A DNA stretch of 7,516 nt from Eubacterium sp. (GCA_017419895.1 JAFOKI010000299.1:1-7516); one strand, 5' to 3'. Shown: positions 1 to 6,483, counted from the first letter of the stretch. Numbers and translations are program-made. The notes: generated from the letters alone by a model not told the origin.

Positions 1-476
1 CCTTCAATAGCGAATCAGCAGATGTGTTTCAAAATGAGCCAGATGGTAATCGGGCAGGAACCATAAATAATACGACTGCAAAACCTCGACATGTGGAACA
101 GACAGCGTTCGAAAATCAGAAACAGTCAAGAAAAGAAGATTATTCGTTATCAGAGACAAACAAATACATAGAAAAACTAGCTGACGGGCTAAGCATATTT
201 GTAGTTTTTGCATTTATCGCAGGAGGCGCTTTGACCTTATTAGGTCTTTATAAGGTTATGGTTTACAAGGAATACGTAGGGGGCGATGCGTATAATTTGA
301 TTATACGTGCTATACATTTTGCTAGTTGCTTTATGCTAGCCGCGGCAGGCTATATTTCTGGTGCGGTAGCAATGGTTGGCCAAAAAATCATTTTGGCAAA
401 TATAAAGCCTGTTGCACAAGTAAAAGAAAAAGAAAAAGAATCTGTTAAGTATGATGAAGAGCTGCCAATGATTTAG
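1..476 (+). CDS. Partial gene, small two-helix membrane protein of unknown function
   Basis: I do not recognise this family. The frame is open from base 3 through the window edge. The first possible start, GTG at 24, has no ribosome binding site before it, so the gene almost certainly begins upstream and only its C-terminal part is seen. Counting from that GTG there are 150 residues. Residues 1-54 are hydrophilic and rich in N, Q, K and E. Residues about 57-79 form a first hydrophobic helix rich in Gly and Ala, and about 93-117 a second. The tail (about 128-150) is highly charged, with a KEKEKE run. Both termini would lie on the same side of the membrane, with a short loop between the helices. 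The gene is visibly AT-richer than its neighbours: 25% GC in 421-480 against 55% in a sample of rplM. That suggests a different origin or weaker selection. The stop is TAG at 474-476. A function cannot be given. Confidence 0.6.
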   Translation, partial: FNSESADVFQNEPDGNRAGTINNTTAKPRHVEQTAFENQKQSRKEDYSLSETNKYIEKLADGLSIFVVFAFIAGGALTLLGLYKVMVYKEYVGGDAYNLIIRAIHFASCFMLAAAGYISGAVAMVGQKIILANIKPVAQVKEKEKESVKYDEELPMI

Positions 477-511
477 TTAATGCATTCAATTAGTGACTTA
501 TTAAAAAACAG

Positions 512-540
512 TTGATTTTGCAATTCTAATGCTATATAAT
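512..540 (+). promoter_or_regulatory. Sigma-A type promoter, probably for the rplM-rpsI operon
   Basis: TTGATT (512-517), a 17-base spacer and a perfect TATAAT (535-540). The predicted transcript start is near 547, inside the hairpin at 541-571. I found no other convincing promoter between here and the rplM start at 842, so this is the best candidate for the operon. The leader would be about 295 nucleotides long. The AT-rich surroundings make a chance match possible. Confidence 0.55.
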
Positions 541-575
541 AATCAGGCGCTGACACGTTCAGCGCCTGATTTCTT
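541..575 (+). terminator. Perfect 13-bp hairpin with T-run: terminator of the upstream gene or 5' hairpin of the rplM leader
   Basis: Bases 541-553 pair without mismatch with 559-571 around a 5-base loop (CACGT), and TTTCTT closes the element (570-575). It has the form of an intrinsic terminator, 65 bases after the stop of the upstream membrane-protein gene. The TATAAT at 535-540 touches its left edge. A transcript starting near 547 would therefore keep only the inner 7 bp (547-553 with 559-565) as a 5'-terminal hairpin. Both roles are possible. Confidence 0.7.
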
Positions 576-841
576 GTGCGATCGAGCCGGATTAAGGCGG
601 CCGGTCCCAGAACTGAACGGGCAGGATGGAATACGTCCGGATAAGCCCGTCAGGCTGATGAGATCAAATGTATCAATTAGTTGTGCCGAACAATGTCCAG
701 ATCGCAATTAGACGATTAAGCAGTGACACCAGTAGGCAGAGCCGAAAAAGTTGCGAATGCCGACCATAGAGCCCCGCCTGTTACAGGAGCTTAGTAGAAG
801 AACCGGCCCAAGCAACGGAGTAGGTGGAAAGGAACGGTAAC
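576..841 (+). ncRNA. Unclassified structured RNA region before rplM (long leader or group II intron remnant)
   Basis: This 266-base stretch has no credible gene but many complementary segments, found by hand. A small hairpin (586-588 with 596-598) is followed by a long-range GC-rich helix, 599-605 with 802-808 (GGCCGGU/ACCGGCC). Inside that helix are these hairpins: 613-622 with 645-653 (one bulged base, inner GGAU/GUCC at 624-638); 655-659 with 676-680 (inner 662-664 with 672-674); 681-684 with 690-693; 701-704 with 713-716; 732-738 with 758-764 (one mismatch); and 770-780 with 784-791. The whole would be a multi-branched domain. The rplM ribosome binding site (826-833) lies just outside it. 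It could be an autogenous ribosomal-protein leader. It could also be a broken group II intron, since it begins GTGCG after a hairpin and TTCTT. No energy calculation or covariation supports either reading yet. Confidence 0.45.
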
Positions 842-1270
842 ATGAAATCGTACATCGCAAAACCTCAGGAGGTAGAGCGCAAGTGGTACGTGATCGACGC
901 CGAGGGCAAAACACTCGGACGTGTCGCTTCACAGGCTGCAGTTCTTCTGAGAGGAAAGCACAAGCCGACATTCACACCGCATGTTGACTGCGGGGATAAT
1001 GTCATCATCGTGAACGCTGAGAAGATCGCTGTCACAGGAAAGAAAATGACAGACAAGATCTACGTCACGTATTCCGGATTCCCCGGCGGCAAGAAAGAGG
1101 TCATGCTCAAGGATATGCTCGCCAATAAGCCGGAAGAAGTTATGCGTCATGCGATCAAGGGAATGCTCCCTGATGGCAAACTCGGACGTCAGATGTTCAA
1201 GAAACTGCACGTTTATGCTGGGCCTGAGCACAAGCATGAGGCTCAGAAACCGGAACCGTTTGAAATCTAA
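842..1270 (+). CDS. rplM: Large ribosomal subunit protein uL13 (L13)
   Basis: This is ribosomal protein L13, a 23S rRNA-binding protein that acts early in assembly of the 50S subunit. The 142-residue product is the normal bacterial length. It shows family hallmarks: the N-terminal stretch with [16 protein letters not shown] (about 16-31), [17 protein letters not shown] (about 36-52), VTGKK (about 64-68), the YSGFPGG loop (about 77-83), and the [20 protein letters not shown] segment (about 107-126). I chose ATG at 842 because GGAAAGGA (826-833) lies 8 bases before it. The in-frame GTG at 824 would overlap this site and adds residues not typical of the family. The gene is the first of an operon with rpsI, 15 bases upstream of it. 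A long structured region precedes it. Confidence 0.97.
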   Translation: MKSYIAKPQEVERKWYVIDAEGKTLGRVASQAAVLLRGKHKPTFTPHVDCGDNVIIVNAEKIAVTGKKMTDKIYVTYSGFPGGKKEVMLKDMLANKPEEVMRHAIKGMLPDGKLGRQMFKKLHVYAGPEHKHEAQKPEPFEI

Positions 1271-1285
1271 TAGGGAGGAAAAGAA

Positions 1286-1684
1286 ATGGCTGCTAAGACA
1301 CAGTACCTCGGCACAGGCCGCAGAAAATCTTCCGTCGCCAGAGTAAGACTTCTCCCCGGCACCGGAAATGTTACAGTTAACAAGAAGACGCTCGATGAAT
1401 ATTTCCCGACAGACCTTCTGAGACAGGAAGCAGTAAGACCTTTCGCAGTAGCAGGATGTGAAGGAAAATTCGATGTCATCGCGACGATCAACGGCGGCGG
1501 CATCTCCGGTCAGGCCGGAGCTCTCCGTCACGGTATCTCCAGAGCCCTCGCGGCAGCTGACGCGGAAGCTTATCGTGCTCCGCTGAAGGCGGCAGGATTC
1601 CTCAAGAGAGACCCGAGAATGAAAGAACGTAAAAAATACGGACTCAAGAAAGCCCGTAAGGCGTCCCAGTTCTCAAAGCGTTAG
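1286..1684 (+). CDS. rpsI: Small ribosomal subunit protein uS9 (S9)
   Basis: This is ribosomal protein S9 of the 30S head, whose basic C-terminal tail reaches the P-site tRNA. The 132-residue product is full length. It begins with the typical [16 protein letters not shown] (about 7-22). The central [19 protein letters not shown] (about 70-88) is diagnostic, and it ends with the [28 protein letters not shown] tail, whose last residues SKR are the conserved tRNA-contacting end. The start ATG has AGGGAGG (1272-1278) 7 bases before it. It follows the rplM stop (TAA, then TAG) by 15 bases, so the two are co-transcribed and probably coupled in translation. The operon ends at the terminator at 1756-1793. 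Confidence 0.97.
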   Translation: MAAKTQYLGTGRRKSSVARVRLLPGTGNVTVNKKTLDEYFPTDLLRQEAVRPFAVAGCEGKFDVIATINGGGISGQAGALRHGISRALAAADAEAYRAPLKAAGFLKRDPRMKERKKYGLKKARKASQFSKR

Positions 1685-1732
1685 AGATTTATCTCCGCGA
1701 TCTACCGAAAGTTTTCGGACAATCGCAAATCT
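1685..1732 (+). repeat. Nested inverted repeat in the rpsI 3' UTR
   Basis: Three sets of complementary arms nest around one centre directly after the rpsI stop: AGATTT (1685-1690) with AAATCT (1727-1732), GCGAT (1697-1701) with ATCGC (1722-1726), and CCGAA (1705-1709) with TTCGG (1714-1718). A 6-base bulge lies on the left and a symmetric 3x3 internal loop in the middle. It has no T-run, so it is not itself a terminator. It may stabilise the 3' end of the message or be a processing site. Confidence 0.5.
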
Positions 1733-1755
1733 CGCAAACGCAGACAAAACAATGC

Positions 1756-1793
1756 AAAAAACCCCGGAACCAGTATGGCTTCCGGGGTTTTTT
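1756..1793 (+). terminator. Intrinsic terminator of the rplM-rpsI operon
   Basis: CCCCGGAA (1762-1769) pairs with TTCCGGGG (1780-1787). The stem is extended by A6 (1756-1761) against T6 (1788-1793), giving 14 bp around a 10-base loop. The T-run follows the GC stem directly. The A-run on the left would also allow activity from the other strand, although no minus-strand gene needs it here. Confidence 0.93.
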
Positions 1794-1836
1794 CGTTTCA
1801 GACAAAACTTTGTTGTCATAATGTTATATAAACAAG

Positions 1837-1866
1837 TTTACCTGAAACTTAATATAAGCGTATGAT
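1837..1866 (+). promoter_or_regulatory. Probable promoter of the MATE-ATPase fusion gene
   Basis: TTTACC (1837-1842), an 18-base spacer and TATGAT (1861-1866). The predicted start near 1873 gives a leader of about 24 bases before the ATG at 1897. The terminator at 1756-1793 separates this gene from the ribosomal operon, so it needs its own promoter. The surrounding stretch is AT-rich and other hexamer pairs can be drawn. Confidence 0.5.
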
Positions 1867-1896
1867 AGAGATAGAATAATCTTGTGAGGGATACAT

Positions 1897-3675
1897 ATGA
1901 ACGAACAAGCTGCAAATACAAAAATGGTGAGCAAGCTTCTGTTCCGGCTTCTGCCGGTGCAGGTACTGCTTGCCGCGGTCGGCTCGGTGAACGGCATCGT
2001 TTCGAGTTTCTTCGCCACCAATTATGTAGGCATCGAAGCGATGAGCGCGGTGGGTCTGTTCGCTCCGATAGGTATGCTTATATCCACGATAAGCACTATC
2101 CTGGTGGGCGGCTCAACCATAATGTGCGGAAAGTATATCGGTCGAAATGAGAAGGACGAAGTCCAGAACGTATTCTCGCTGAACCTGATACTGGCGTTTC
2201 TTGTATCGGTCGGTTTTATCGTGCTTTTTCTGATATTGGGAATGTTTGACCTTACCGGCTTTCTGACAAGCGATCCGGAAGTCAGGCCTATCTTCAATCG
2301 TTATCTCATGGGTCAGGCTATCGGCGTGATTCCGAGTATGGCCGGAGGCGCATTTGGCGCTTTCCTTTCGCTGGAAAACATGAAGCGGCGGAATCTGATC
2401 GCCAGCATCAGTTATATCGTCGCAAATATCCTTTTCAATTTCCTGTTTGTGAAAACGCTGCATATGGAGGCGCTGGGACTGGCGCTGGCTTCCGCGCTCG
2501 GCATGTGGGTATTCTTCGGCGTACAGGCCGAGGCGTTCATAACAGGAAAGACGCATTTCAGCATCAAGCCGAACAAACTCCGCTGGGGAGACTGCGGCGA
2601 AATGTTCCGTATCGGATTCCCCGGCGCGGCCAGCTACCTGTATCAGACCGGCCGCGGCATACTCGTAAACAAGCTGCTTGAGATTTTTGTTGGGAGCGTA
2701 GGGATCTCAGCATTCGCCGCAGCAAACAACCTGCTGACACTGGTGTGGGCGCTTCCCGGCGGGATGCTGGCGGTGTCGCGCCTCGTTATAAGTGTCAGCG
2801 TCGGAGAAGAAGACCGCCAGACACTGGCAGACGTGATGCGTATGATGTTCAAGCGGTTCCTGCCTTTGCAGGGGTTGGTGTCGCTTGCGATTATCGTATG
2901 CGCCGTGCCGCTTACTTATATTTTTTACAAAGATCCGGCGGAGAGCGTTTTCACGATGACAACCTGGGGTTTCAGGATCCTGCCGCTCTGCATGCCGCTC
3001 AGCATAATCTGCATGCATTTCACATGCTATGGGCAGGCATCCGGCAAGCATGGACTTGTACATATTCTTGCGGCTCTTGACGGTATAATCTGCGTTGTGG
3101 GCTTTACGGCTCTATTGATATCATTCATCGGTATGAACAGTGTATATATCGCAAATGTGCTCAATGGAGTGGTGACAACGTTAGTGATTTTTGGCTATGC
3201 CCGGTTAAAAAACAAGCGATGGCCGCGGAACATGGAAGATCTTCTGGTCATTCCGGAGGACTTTGGCGTGAGTGAGGATGAGCGGATGGATCTTTCCGTA
3301 CAAAGCATGGAAGACGTAGTCACGGTCGCGAACCGCATCCAGGCTTTCTGTCTTGACAGGGGAGTTTCCGCGCGAAACGCGTATCTCGCGGCGCTTTGCA
3401 TGGAAGAGATGGCTGGAAACGTGGTGGATCACGGCTTTGCGGCTGACAACAAAAAGCACACGGTGGATCTCCGCGTGGTGCACAAGGGCTCCGATATGAT
3501 CCTTCGTATAAAAGACGATTGTGAACCATTCGACCCCGGCGAGCGGCAGGCGATGGCCGAGTCGGACGACCCGATGAAGAATATCGGGATAAAAATGGTC
3601 TTCAAAATGGCCACGGACGTTCAGTATCAGTACATTCTGGGACTGAACGTGCTTACGATACGTATCGCGGAATAG
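1897..3675 (+). CDS. MATE-family transporter fused to a C-terminal RsbW/SpoIIAB-like ATP-binding domain
   Basis: The product has 592 residues, against about 450 for ordinary MATE proteins. Residues 1 to about 440 form a polytopic membrane protein of MATE/MatE type, with some 12 hydrophobic helices in two halves, beginning near residue 13. Such proteins usually export drugs or other organic solutes using a Na+ or H+ gradient. After a charged linker (about 440-460), residues about 460-592 resemble anti-sigma-factor kinases of the GHKL fold (HATPase_c_2). Visible boxes are EEMAGN with E504 and N508 (N box), KDDCEPFDP at 539-547 (G1-like box) and NIGIKMV at 562-568 (G2-like box). The usual Gly of the D-x-G box is Cys542. 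The start ATG follows GAGGG (1886-1890) by 6 bases. The gene appears monocistronic, with its own promoter and a terminator at 3705-3732. Substrate and partner are unknown; a sensing or partner-switching role for the tail is inference. Confidence 0.85.
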   Translation: MNEQAANTKMVSKLLFRLLPVQVLLAAVGSVNGIVSSFFATNYVGIEAMSAVGLFAPIGMLISTISTILVGGSTIMCGKYIGRNEKDEVQNVFSLNLILAFLVSVGFIVLFLILGMFDLTGFLTSDPEVRPIFNRYLMGQAIGVIPSMAGGAFGAFLSLENMKRRNLIASISYIVANILFNFLFVKTLHMEALGLALASALGMWVFFGVQAEAFITGKTHFSIKPNKLRWGDCGEMFRIGFPGAASYLYQTGRGILVNKLLEIFVGSVGISAFAAANNLLTLVWALPGGMLAVSRLVISVSVGEEDRQTLADVMRMMFKRFLPLQGLVSLAIIVCAVPLTYIFYKDPAESVFTMTTWGFRILPLCMPLSIICMHFTCYGQASGKHGLVHILAALDGIICVVGFTALLISFIGMNSVYIANVLNGVVTTLVIFGYARLKNKRWPRNMEDLLVIPEDFGVSEDERMDLSVQSMEDVVTVANRIQAFCLDRGVSARNAYLAALCMEEMAGNVVDHGFAADNKKHTVDLRVVHKGSDMILRIKDDCEPFDPGERQAMAESDDPMKNIGIKMVFKMATDVQYQYILGLNVLTIRIAE

Positions 3676-3704
3676 ACAGACTTCTGCCGGAAACGGTGGA
3701 AACC

Positions 3705-3732
3705 AAACGGGGCTGCCCAGGCAGCCCCGTTT
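3705..3732. terminator. Bidirectional intrinsic terminator between converging genes
   Basis: AAACGGGGCTGCC (3705-3717) is perfectly complementary to 3720-3732; the innermost pair probably opens to leave a 4-base loop. It lies 30 bases after the MATE-fusion stop (TTTG follows on the plus strand) and about 60 bases beyond the phosphorylase stop on the minus strand. In that direction a GTTTGGTTT stretch follows the stem. It probably ends both transcripts. Confidence 0.85.
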
Positions 3733-3776
3733 GTAATATCATTATCATCAACAATCATATCTATCAAAGCACGGAA

Positions 3777-3790
3777 GCCGGGTAACCGGC
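3777..3790 (-). repeat. Short hairpin just after the phosphorylase stop codon
   Basis: GCCGG (3777-3781) pairs with CCGGC (3786-3790) around a 4-base loop, immediately downstream of the minus-strand stop at 3793-3795. There is no T-run. It may be a weak 3' stabilising hairpin upstream of the main terminator, or chance. Confidence 0.3.
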
Positions 3791-3792
3791 GA

Positions 3793-6204
3793 TCAAATCG
3801 TGACAAGTACCTCGCATACAGGTGCGTCCGTCAGCGGGACGGTGTTTCCTTCGACAGGCTTACCATCGACCAGCATGCCTTTTTTGTCACCGCGGCGGAC
3901 AGTTATCTCATAACGCGTCCCGCGGAAGAGGCGGCTGATTTTACAGCCGTCAATTTTATCGGGCAGGCACGGATCCACAACCAATCCATCGTAATCAGGC
4001 CTTATGCCCAGGATGCCCTGGCTGACGGCTGCGAATGACCATGCCGCGGTGCCTGTGAGCCATGAGTTTTTTGCCTCGCCGTAAGTTGGGGCGGCGCGCC
4101 CGGCAATGGTCTGGCTGTAGCAGTAAGGCTCGGTGCGATGGATCTCACTTTTATCTTCTATGTATGCAGGCGCGTTTCTGGTGTAGAGATCGAATGCGCC
4201 TTCTGCGTCTTTGATAGTACAGTACGCCAGAGTGATCCACGGATTGTTGTGGCAGAACACGGAGCCGTTTTCTTTGTATCCCGGAGGATAGGAAGAAATC
4301 TCGCCCAGATAGTCGTAGTACTTTGAATAGCATGGACTGAGCACTTCAATTCCGTAAGCATTGCCGAGGTGCTCCTCTGTGGAACGCAGCGCCTTGCGGC
4401 CGTATTCCACCCCGCCGATCCCCGCCATAACGCAGAAGCCCTGAGGTTCTATGTAGATTTTGCCTTCTTCGTTCAGCTTGCTTCCGATAGGCCGCTCGAA
4501 CGCGTCATACGCGCGGCGGAACCATTCGCCGTCCCATCCATAGGTGAGAACAGCTTCTTCCATTTCCTTCACTGAACGCAATATTTCAGCAGCTTCTTCC
4601 ACAAGACCGATCTTATTCAGCAAAGCCGAGTATTCGTTTCCGTACTTGACATACATTCCGGCGATAAATACACTTTCGGCTTTTCCACTGTCAAAGTTGG
4701 AGCAGGTCTGGAAGCTTTCGCCTGACACTTTGCTGAAGCAGTTGAGGTTCAGGCAGTCATTCCAGTCCGCACGTCCGATCAACGGAAGCCCGTGTGGGCC
4801 TTTGTGCGCAGTCGTAAATCCGATGCTGCGGCGCAAATGCTCGAGCAGCGGGACTTCCGTGCCGGGTTCGTTGTTGAAAGGAGTTGGTTCGTCAAGTATT
4901 GTAAAGTCGCCTGTCTCGCGTATATACGCGCAGGTGCAGGCGATGAGCCAGAGCGGATCGTCGTTAAAGCCGGATCCGATACCGGCGTTTCCGCGCTTGG
5001 TGAGCGGCTGGTACTGGTGATAGGTGCTGCCGTCCGGGAACTGTATCGAGGCGATGTCGAGTATCCTCTCGCGTGCGCGTTCGGGTATCATATGCACAAA
5101 GCCGAGGAGATCCTGACAGCTGTCGCGGAATCCTATGCCGCGGCCGGTGCCGCTCTCATAATATGAAGCGCTTCTGCTCAAATTGAAAGTGATCATGCAC
5201 TGATACTGGTTCCAGATGTTTACCATGCGGTCCAGTTTTTCTTCGCTGCTGCTGACAGTGAAGCGCGATAGCAGAGCGGCCCAGTATTCGCGAAGTTCTT
5301 CCAGCGCGGCGTCGAACTGCTCTTCCGTATCGAATGCCGCAAGCATGCGGTGAGCTTTTTCCTTATTTATTACATCAAGCGCGCTGAATTTCTCTTCCGG
5401 CGCGTTTTCGACATAGCCGAGACGGAAGAGGAGAGTGCGAGATTCGCCGGGAGCCAGCGTAAGATCGATGCGGAGGACGGCAACAGGCGCCCAACCAGAG
5501 GCTATGCTGCCGAAGGAGGTACGATTCTCCACAGCGATGGGATCTTTCCACCCGCGGAACTGCCCAAGGAAGGCATCGCGGTCAGTGTCGAATCCCGCAG
5601 CGTTAGCATTGACTGAATAGAATGCGTAATGGTCGCGGCGTTCACGGTATTCTGTTTTATGATAGACGGTTCCGCCTTCGACCTCGACTTCGCCGATATT
5701 CCAGTTGCGCTGGAAATTGGTCGTATCATCCACGGCGTTCCACAGGCACCATTCGACTCCGCCGTAAATTGACAGATCCCTGGTTTCACCGGTTTCGTTT
5801 GTGATTACGAGTTTCTGGACCTCCATATCATAATGTAAGGGCACGGCCGCGGTCAGTACCGCGCTAATGCCGTTCTTAGTTCCTTCAAATACAGAGTAAC
5901 CGAGACCGTGCCTGCAGAGGTAATGATCCAGAGAAGTGTTTGCAGGACGGAACGCGGGACTCCATACCGCGTTACCGTCACAGATATAGAAGACGCGGCC
6001 GCCGTCGTCGGCAGGCACGTTGTTGTAGCGAAAACGTGTGATCCTGCGGAGCATGGCGTCCTTATAGAAGCTGTAGCCGCCGCAGGTGTTGCTGATCAAT
6101 GAGAAGAAACCGTCATTTCCCAGATAATTGATCCAGGGAAGCGGAGTGTCCGGCCTGGTTATTACATATTCTTTTTTAATATCGTCAAAATAGCCGTATT
6201 TCAT
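3793..6204 (-). CDS. cbpA: Cellobiose phosphorylase, glycoside hydrolase family 94
   Basis: The enzyme splits cellobiose with phosphate into alpha-glucose 1-phosphate and glucose in the cytoplasm, saving one ATP per disaccharide compared with hydrolysis. The 803-residue product matches the length of clostridial cellobiose phosphorylases (about 810) rather than the longer cellodextrin phosphorylases. It is similar to what I remember of the Clostridium thermocellum enzyme from end to end: the N-terminal beta-sandwich domain opens with [14 protein letters not shown], followed by the (alpha/alpha)6 barrel. Substrate-site residues are seen in GFRDS (about 358-362), and [11 protein letters not shown] (about 477-487) contains the expected catalytic acid Asp483. 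I chose ATG at 6202-6204 because GAGGA lies 8 bases before it. The in-frame TTG five codons upstream overlaps that site. The promoter and LacI-type operator lie at 6259-6306. The gene is divergent from the lacI-type gene and monocistronic. Laminaribiose or another beta-glucobiose as substrate cannot be excluded from sequence alone. Confidence 0.93.
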   Translation of the reverse strand: MKYGYFDDIKKEYVITRPDTPLPWINYLGNDGFFSLISNTCGGYSFYKDAMLRRITRFRYNNVPADDGGRVFYICDGNAVWSPAFRPANTSLDHYLCRHGLGYSVFEGTKNGISAVLTAAVPLHYDMEVQKLVITNETGETRDLSIYGGVEWCLWNAVDDTTNFQRNWNIGEVEVEGGTVYHKTEYRERRDHYAFYSVNANAAGFDTDRDAFLGQFRGWKDPIAVENRTSFGSIASGWAPVAVLRIDLTLAPGESRTLLFRLGYVENAPEEKFSALDVINKEKAHRMLAAFDTEEQFDAALEELREYWAALLSRFTVSSSEEKLDRMVNIWNQYQCMITFNLSRSASYYESGTGRGIGFRDSCQDLLGFVHMIPERARERILDIASIQFPDGSTYHQYQPLTKRGNAGIGSGFNDDPLWLIACTCAYIRETGDFTILDEPTPFNNEPGTEVPLLEHLRRSIGFTTAHKGPHGLPLIGRADWNDCLNLNCFSKVSGESFQTCSNFDSGKAESVFIAGMYVKYGNEYSALLNKIGLVEEAAEILRSVKEMEEAVLTYGWDGEWFRRAYDAFERPIGSKLNEEGKIYIEPQGFCVMAGIGGVEYGRKALRSTEEHLGNAYGIEVLSPCYSKYYDYLGEISSYPPGYKENGSVFCHNNPWITLAYCTIKDAEGAFDLYTRNAPAYIEDKSEIHRTEPYCYSQTIAGRAAPTYGEAKNSWLTGTAAWSFAAVSQGILGIRPDYDGLVVDPCLPDKIDGCKISRLFRGTRYEITVRRGDKKGMLVDGKPVEGNTVPLTDAPVCEVLVTI

Positions 6205-6258
6205 GGTGAATGTCCTCAATATGTGTATAGAAAAGCCGTTTCTGCAATCAGTTTACCA

Positions 6259-6274
6259 ACTTAATCGATTAAGT
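6259..6274. promoter_or_regulatory. LacI-family operator at the phosphorylase transcript start (perfect palindrome)
   Basis: ACTTAATCGATTAAGT is a perfect 16-bp palindrome with a central CG, the usual form of LacI-family operators. It lies across the predicted transcript start of the minus-strand promoter (about 6271), where bound repressor would block transcription. A LacI-family gene is next door, and part of the motif recurs at 6443-6454. Confidence 0.85.
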
Positions 6275-6277
6275 AAC

Positions 6278-6306
6278 ATTATAATCAGAGCTCCGGAAAA
6301 ACGCAA
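6278..6306 (-). promoter_or_regulatory. Promoter of the cellobiose phosphorylase gene
   Basis: Read on the minus strand: TTGCGT (6306-6301), a 17-base spacer and a perfect TATAAT (6283-6278). The predicted start near 6271 gives a leader of about 67 bases. The -35 box is a weak match (TTG only), which fits a promoter that might use an activator, but the -10 and spacing are ideal. Confidence 0.75.
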
Positions 6307-6345
6307 GTGTTTATTGAAAAAAACTTAAAAACATGTATCCGGAGC
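6290..6345. repeat. Spaced inverted repeat in the divergent promoter region
   Basis: GCTCCGGA (6290-6297) is exactly complementary in reverse to TCCGGAGC (6338-6345), 40 bases apart. Each arm holds the palindrome TCCGGA. The left arm lies in the spacer of the phosphorylase promoter. The stretch between the arms is A-rich. It could be a pair of sites for a second regulator or could be chance. Confidence 0.4.
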
Positions 6346-6399
6346 AGTTTTGGGGTAAAAAAAGGACGAAAAAAGACAAAAAATAGATCAAAAAGGGTA

Positions 6400-6428
6400 T
6401 TGACTGCATTTTTGTGTAGCGCTATAAT
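6400..6428 (+). promoter_or_regulatory. Promoter of the LacI-family regulator gene
   Basis: TTGACT (6400-6405), a 17-base spacer and a perfect TATAAT (6423-6428), close to consensus. The predicted start is near 6435, giving a leader of about 49 bases. An operator-like half-site begins within ten bases downstream of that start. Confidence 0.85.
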
Positions 6429-6435
6429 GACCTCA

Positions 6436-6454
6436 GCGAAAACGATTAAGTAAC
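6436..6454. promoter_or_regulatory. Second, half-conserved LacI-type operator at the regulator's own promoter
   Basis: CGATTAAGTAAC (6443-6454) repeats exactly the right half and flank of the phosphorylase operator (6266-6277). The left half (6436-6442, GCGAAAA) is degenerate and matches the first operator's left half at only 3 of 7 positions. It starts directly after the predicted transcript start, so weak autorepression is the likely role. Confidence 0.65.
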
Positions 6455-6483
6455 GGCAGCGGCTGAAAAGGAGCCTTAAATAT

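Noticed and set aside
655..680. CUGAUGAG suggesting a hammerhead ribozyme core
   Set aside because: The short stem after it is followed by AAUUAG, not the required GAAA, and no third stem or cleavage site is seen.
529..711. 60-codon open frame over the hairpin and the structured region
   Set aside because: No ribosome binding site, no recognisable composition or motif, and it runs through the palindrome; chance frame.
713..720. CGATTAAG in the rplM leader, matching 8 bases of the LacI operator
   Set aside because: It has no palindromic partner, is not at a promoter, and an 8-base match in 7.5 kb is likely chance; it is also part of a leader hairpin.
824..841. GTG at 824 as the L13 start
   Set aside because: It overlaps the ribosome binding site for ATG 842 and adds six residues not typical of L13.
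929..1531. 200-codon minus-strand frame opposite rplM and rpsI
   Set aside because: Lies across two unambiguous ribosomal protein genes and their junction; no resemblance to a known protein.
4138..6102. Several open frames of 60-158 codons on the plus strand across the phosphorylase gene
   Set aside because: They are shadows of a complete, well-recognised minus-strand gene, without ribosome binding sites or family features.
6205..6219. TTG at 6217-6219 as the phosphorylase start
   Set aside because: It overlaps the GAGGA site that properly serves ATG at 6204, and the family begins at the MK(Y/F)G(Y/F)FDD motif.
6414..6428. Catabolite-repression (cre) site around TAGCGCTA
   Set aside because: Only the central ANCGNT agrees; the conserved TG and CA ends are missing, and the bases are explained by the -10 region.
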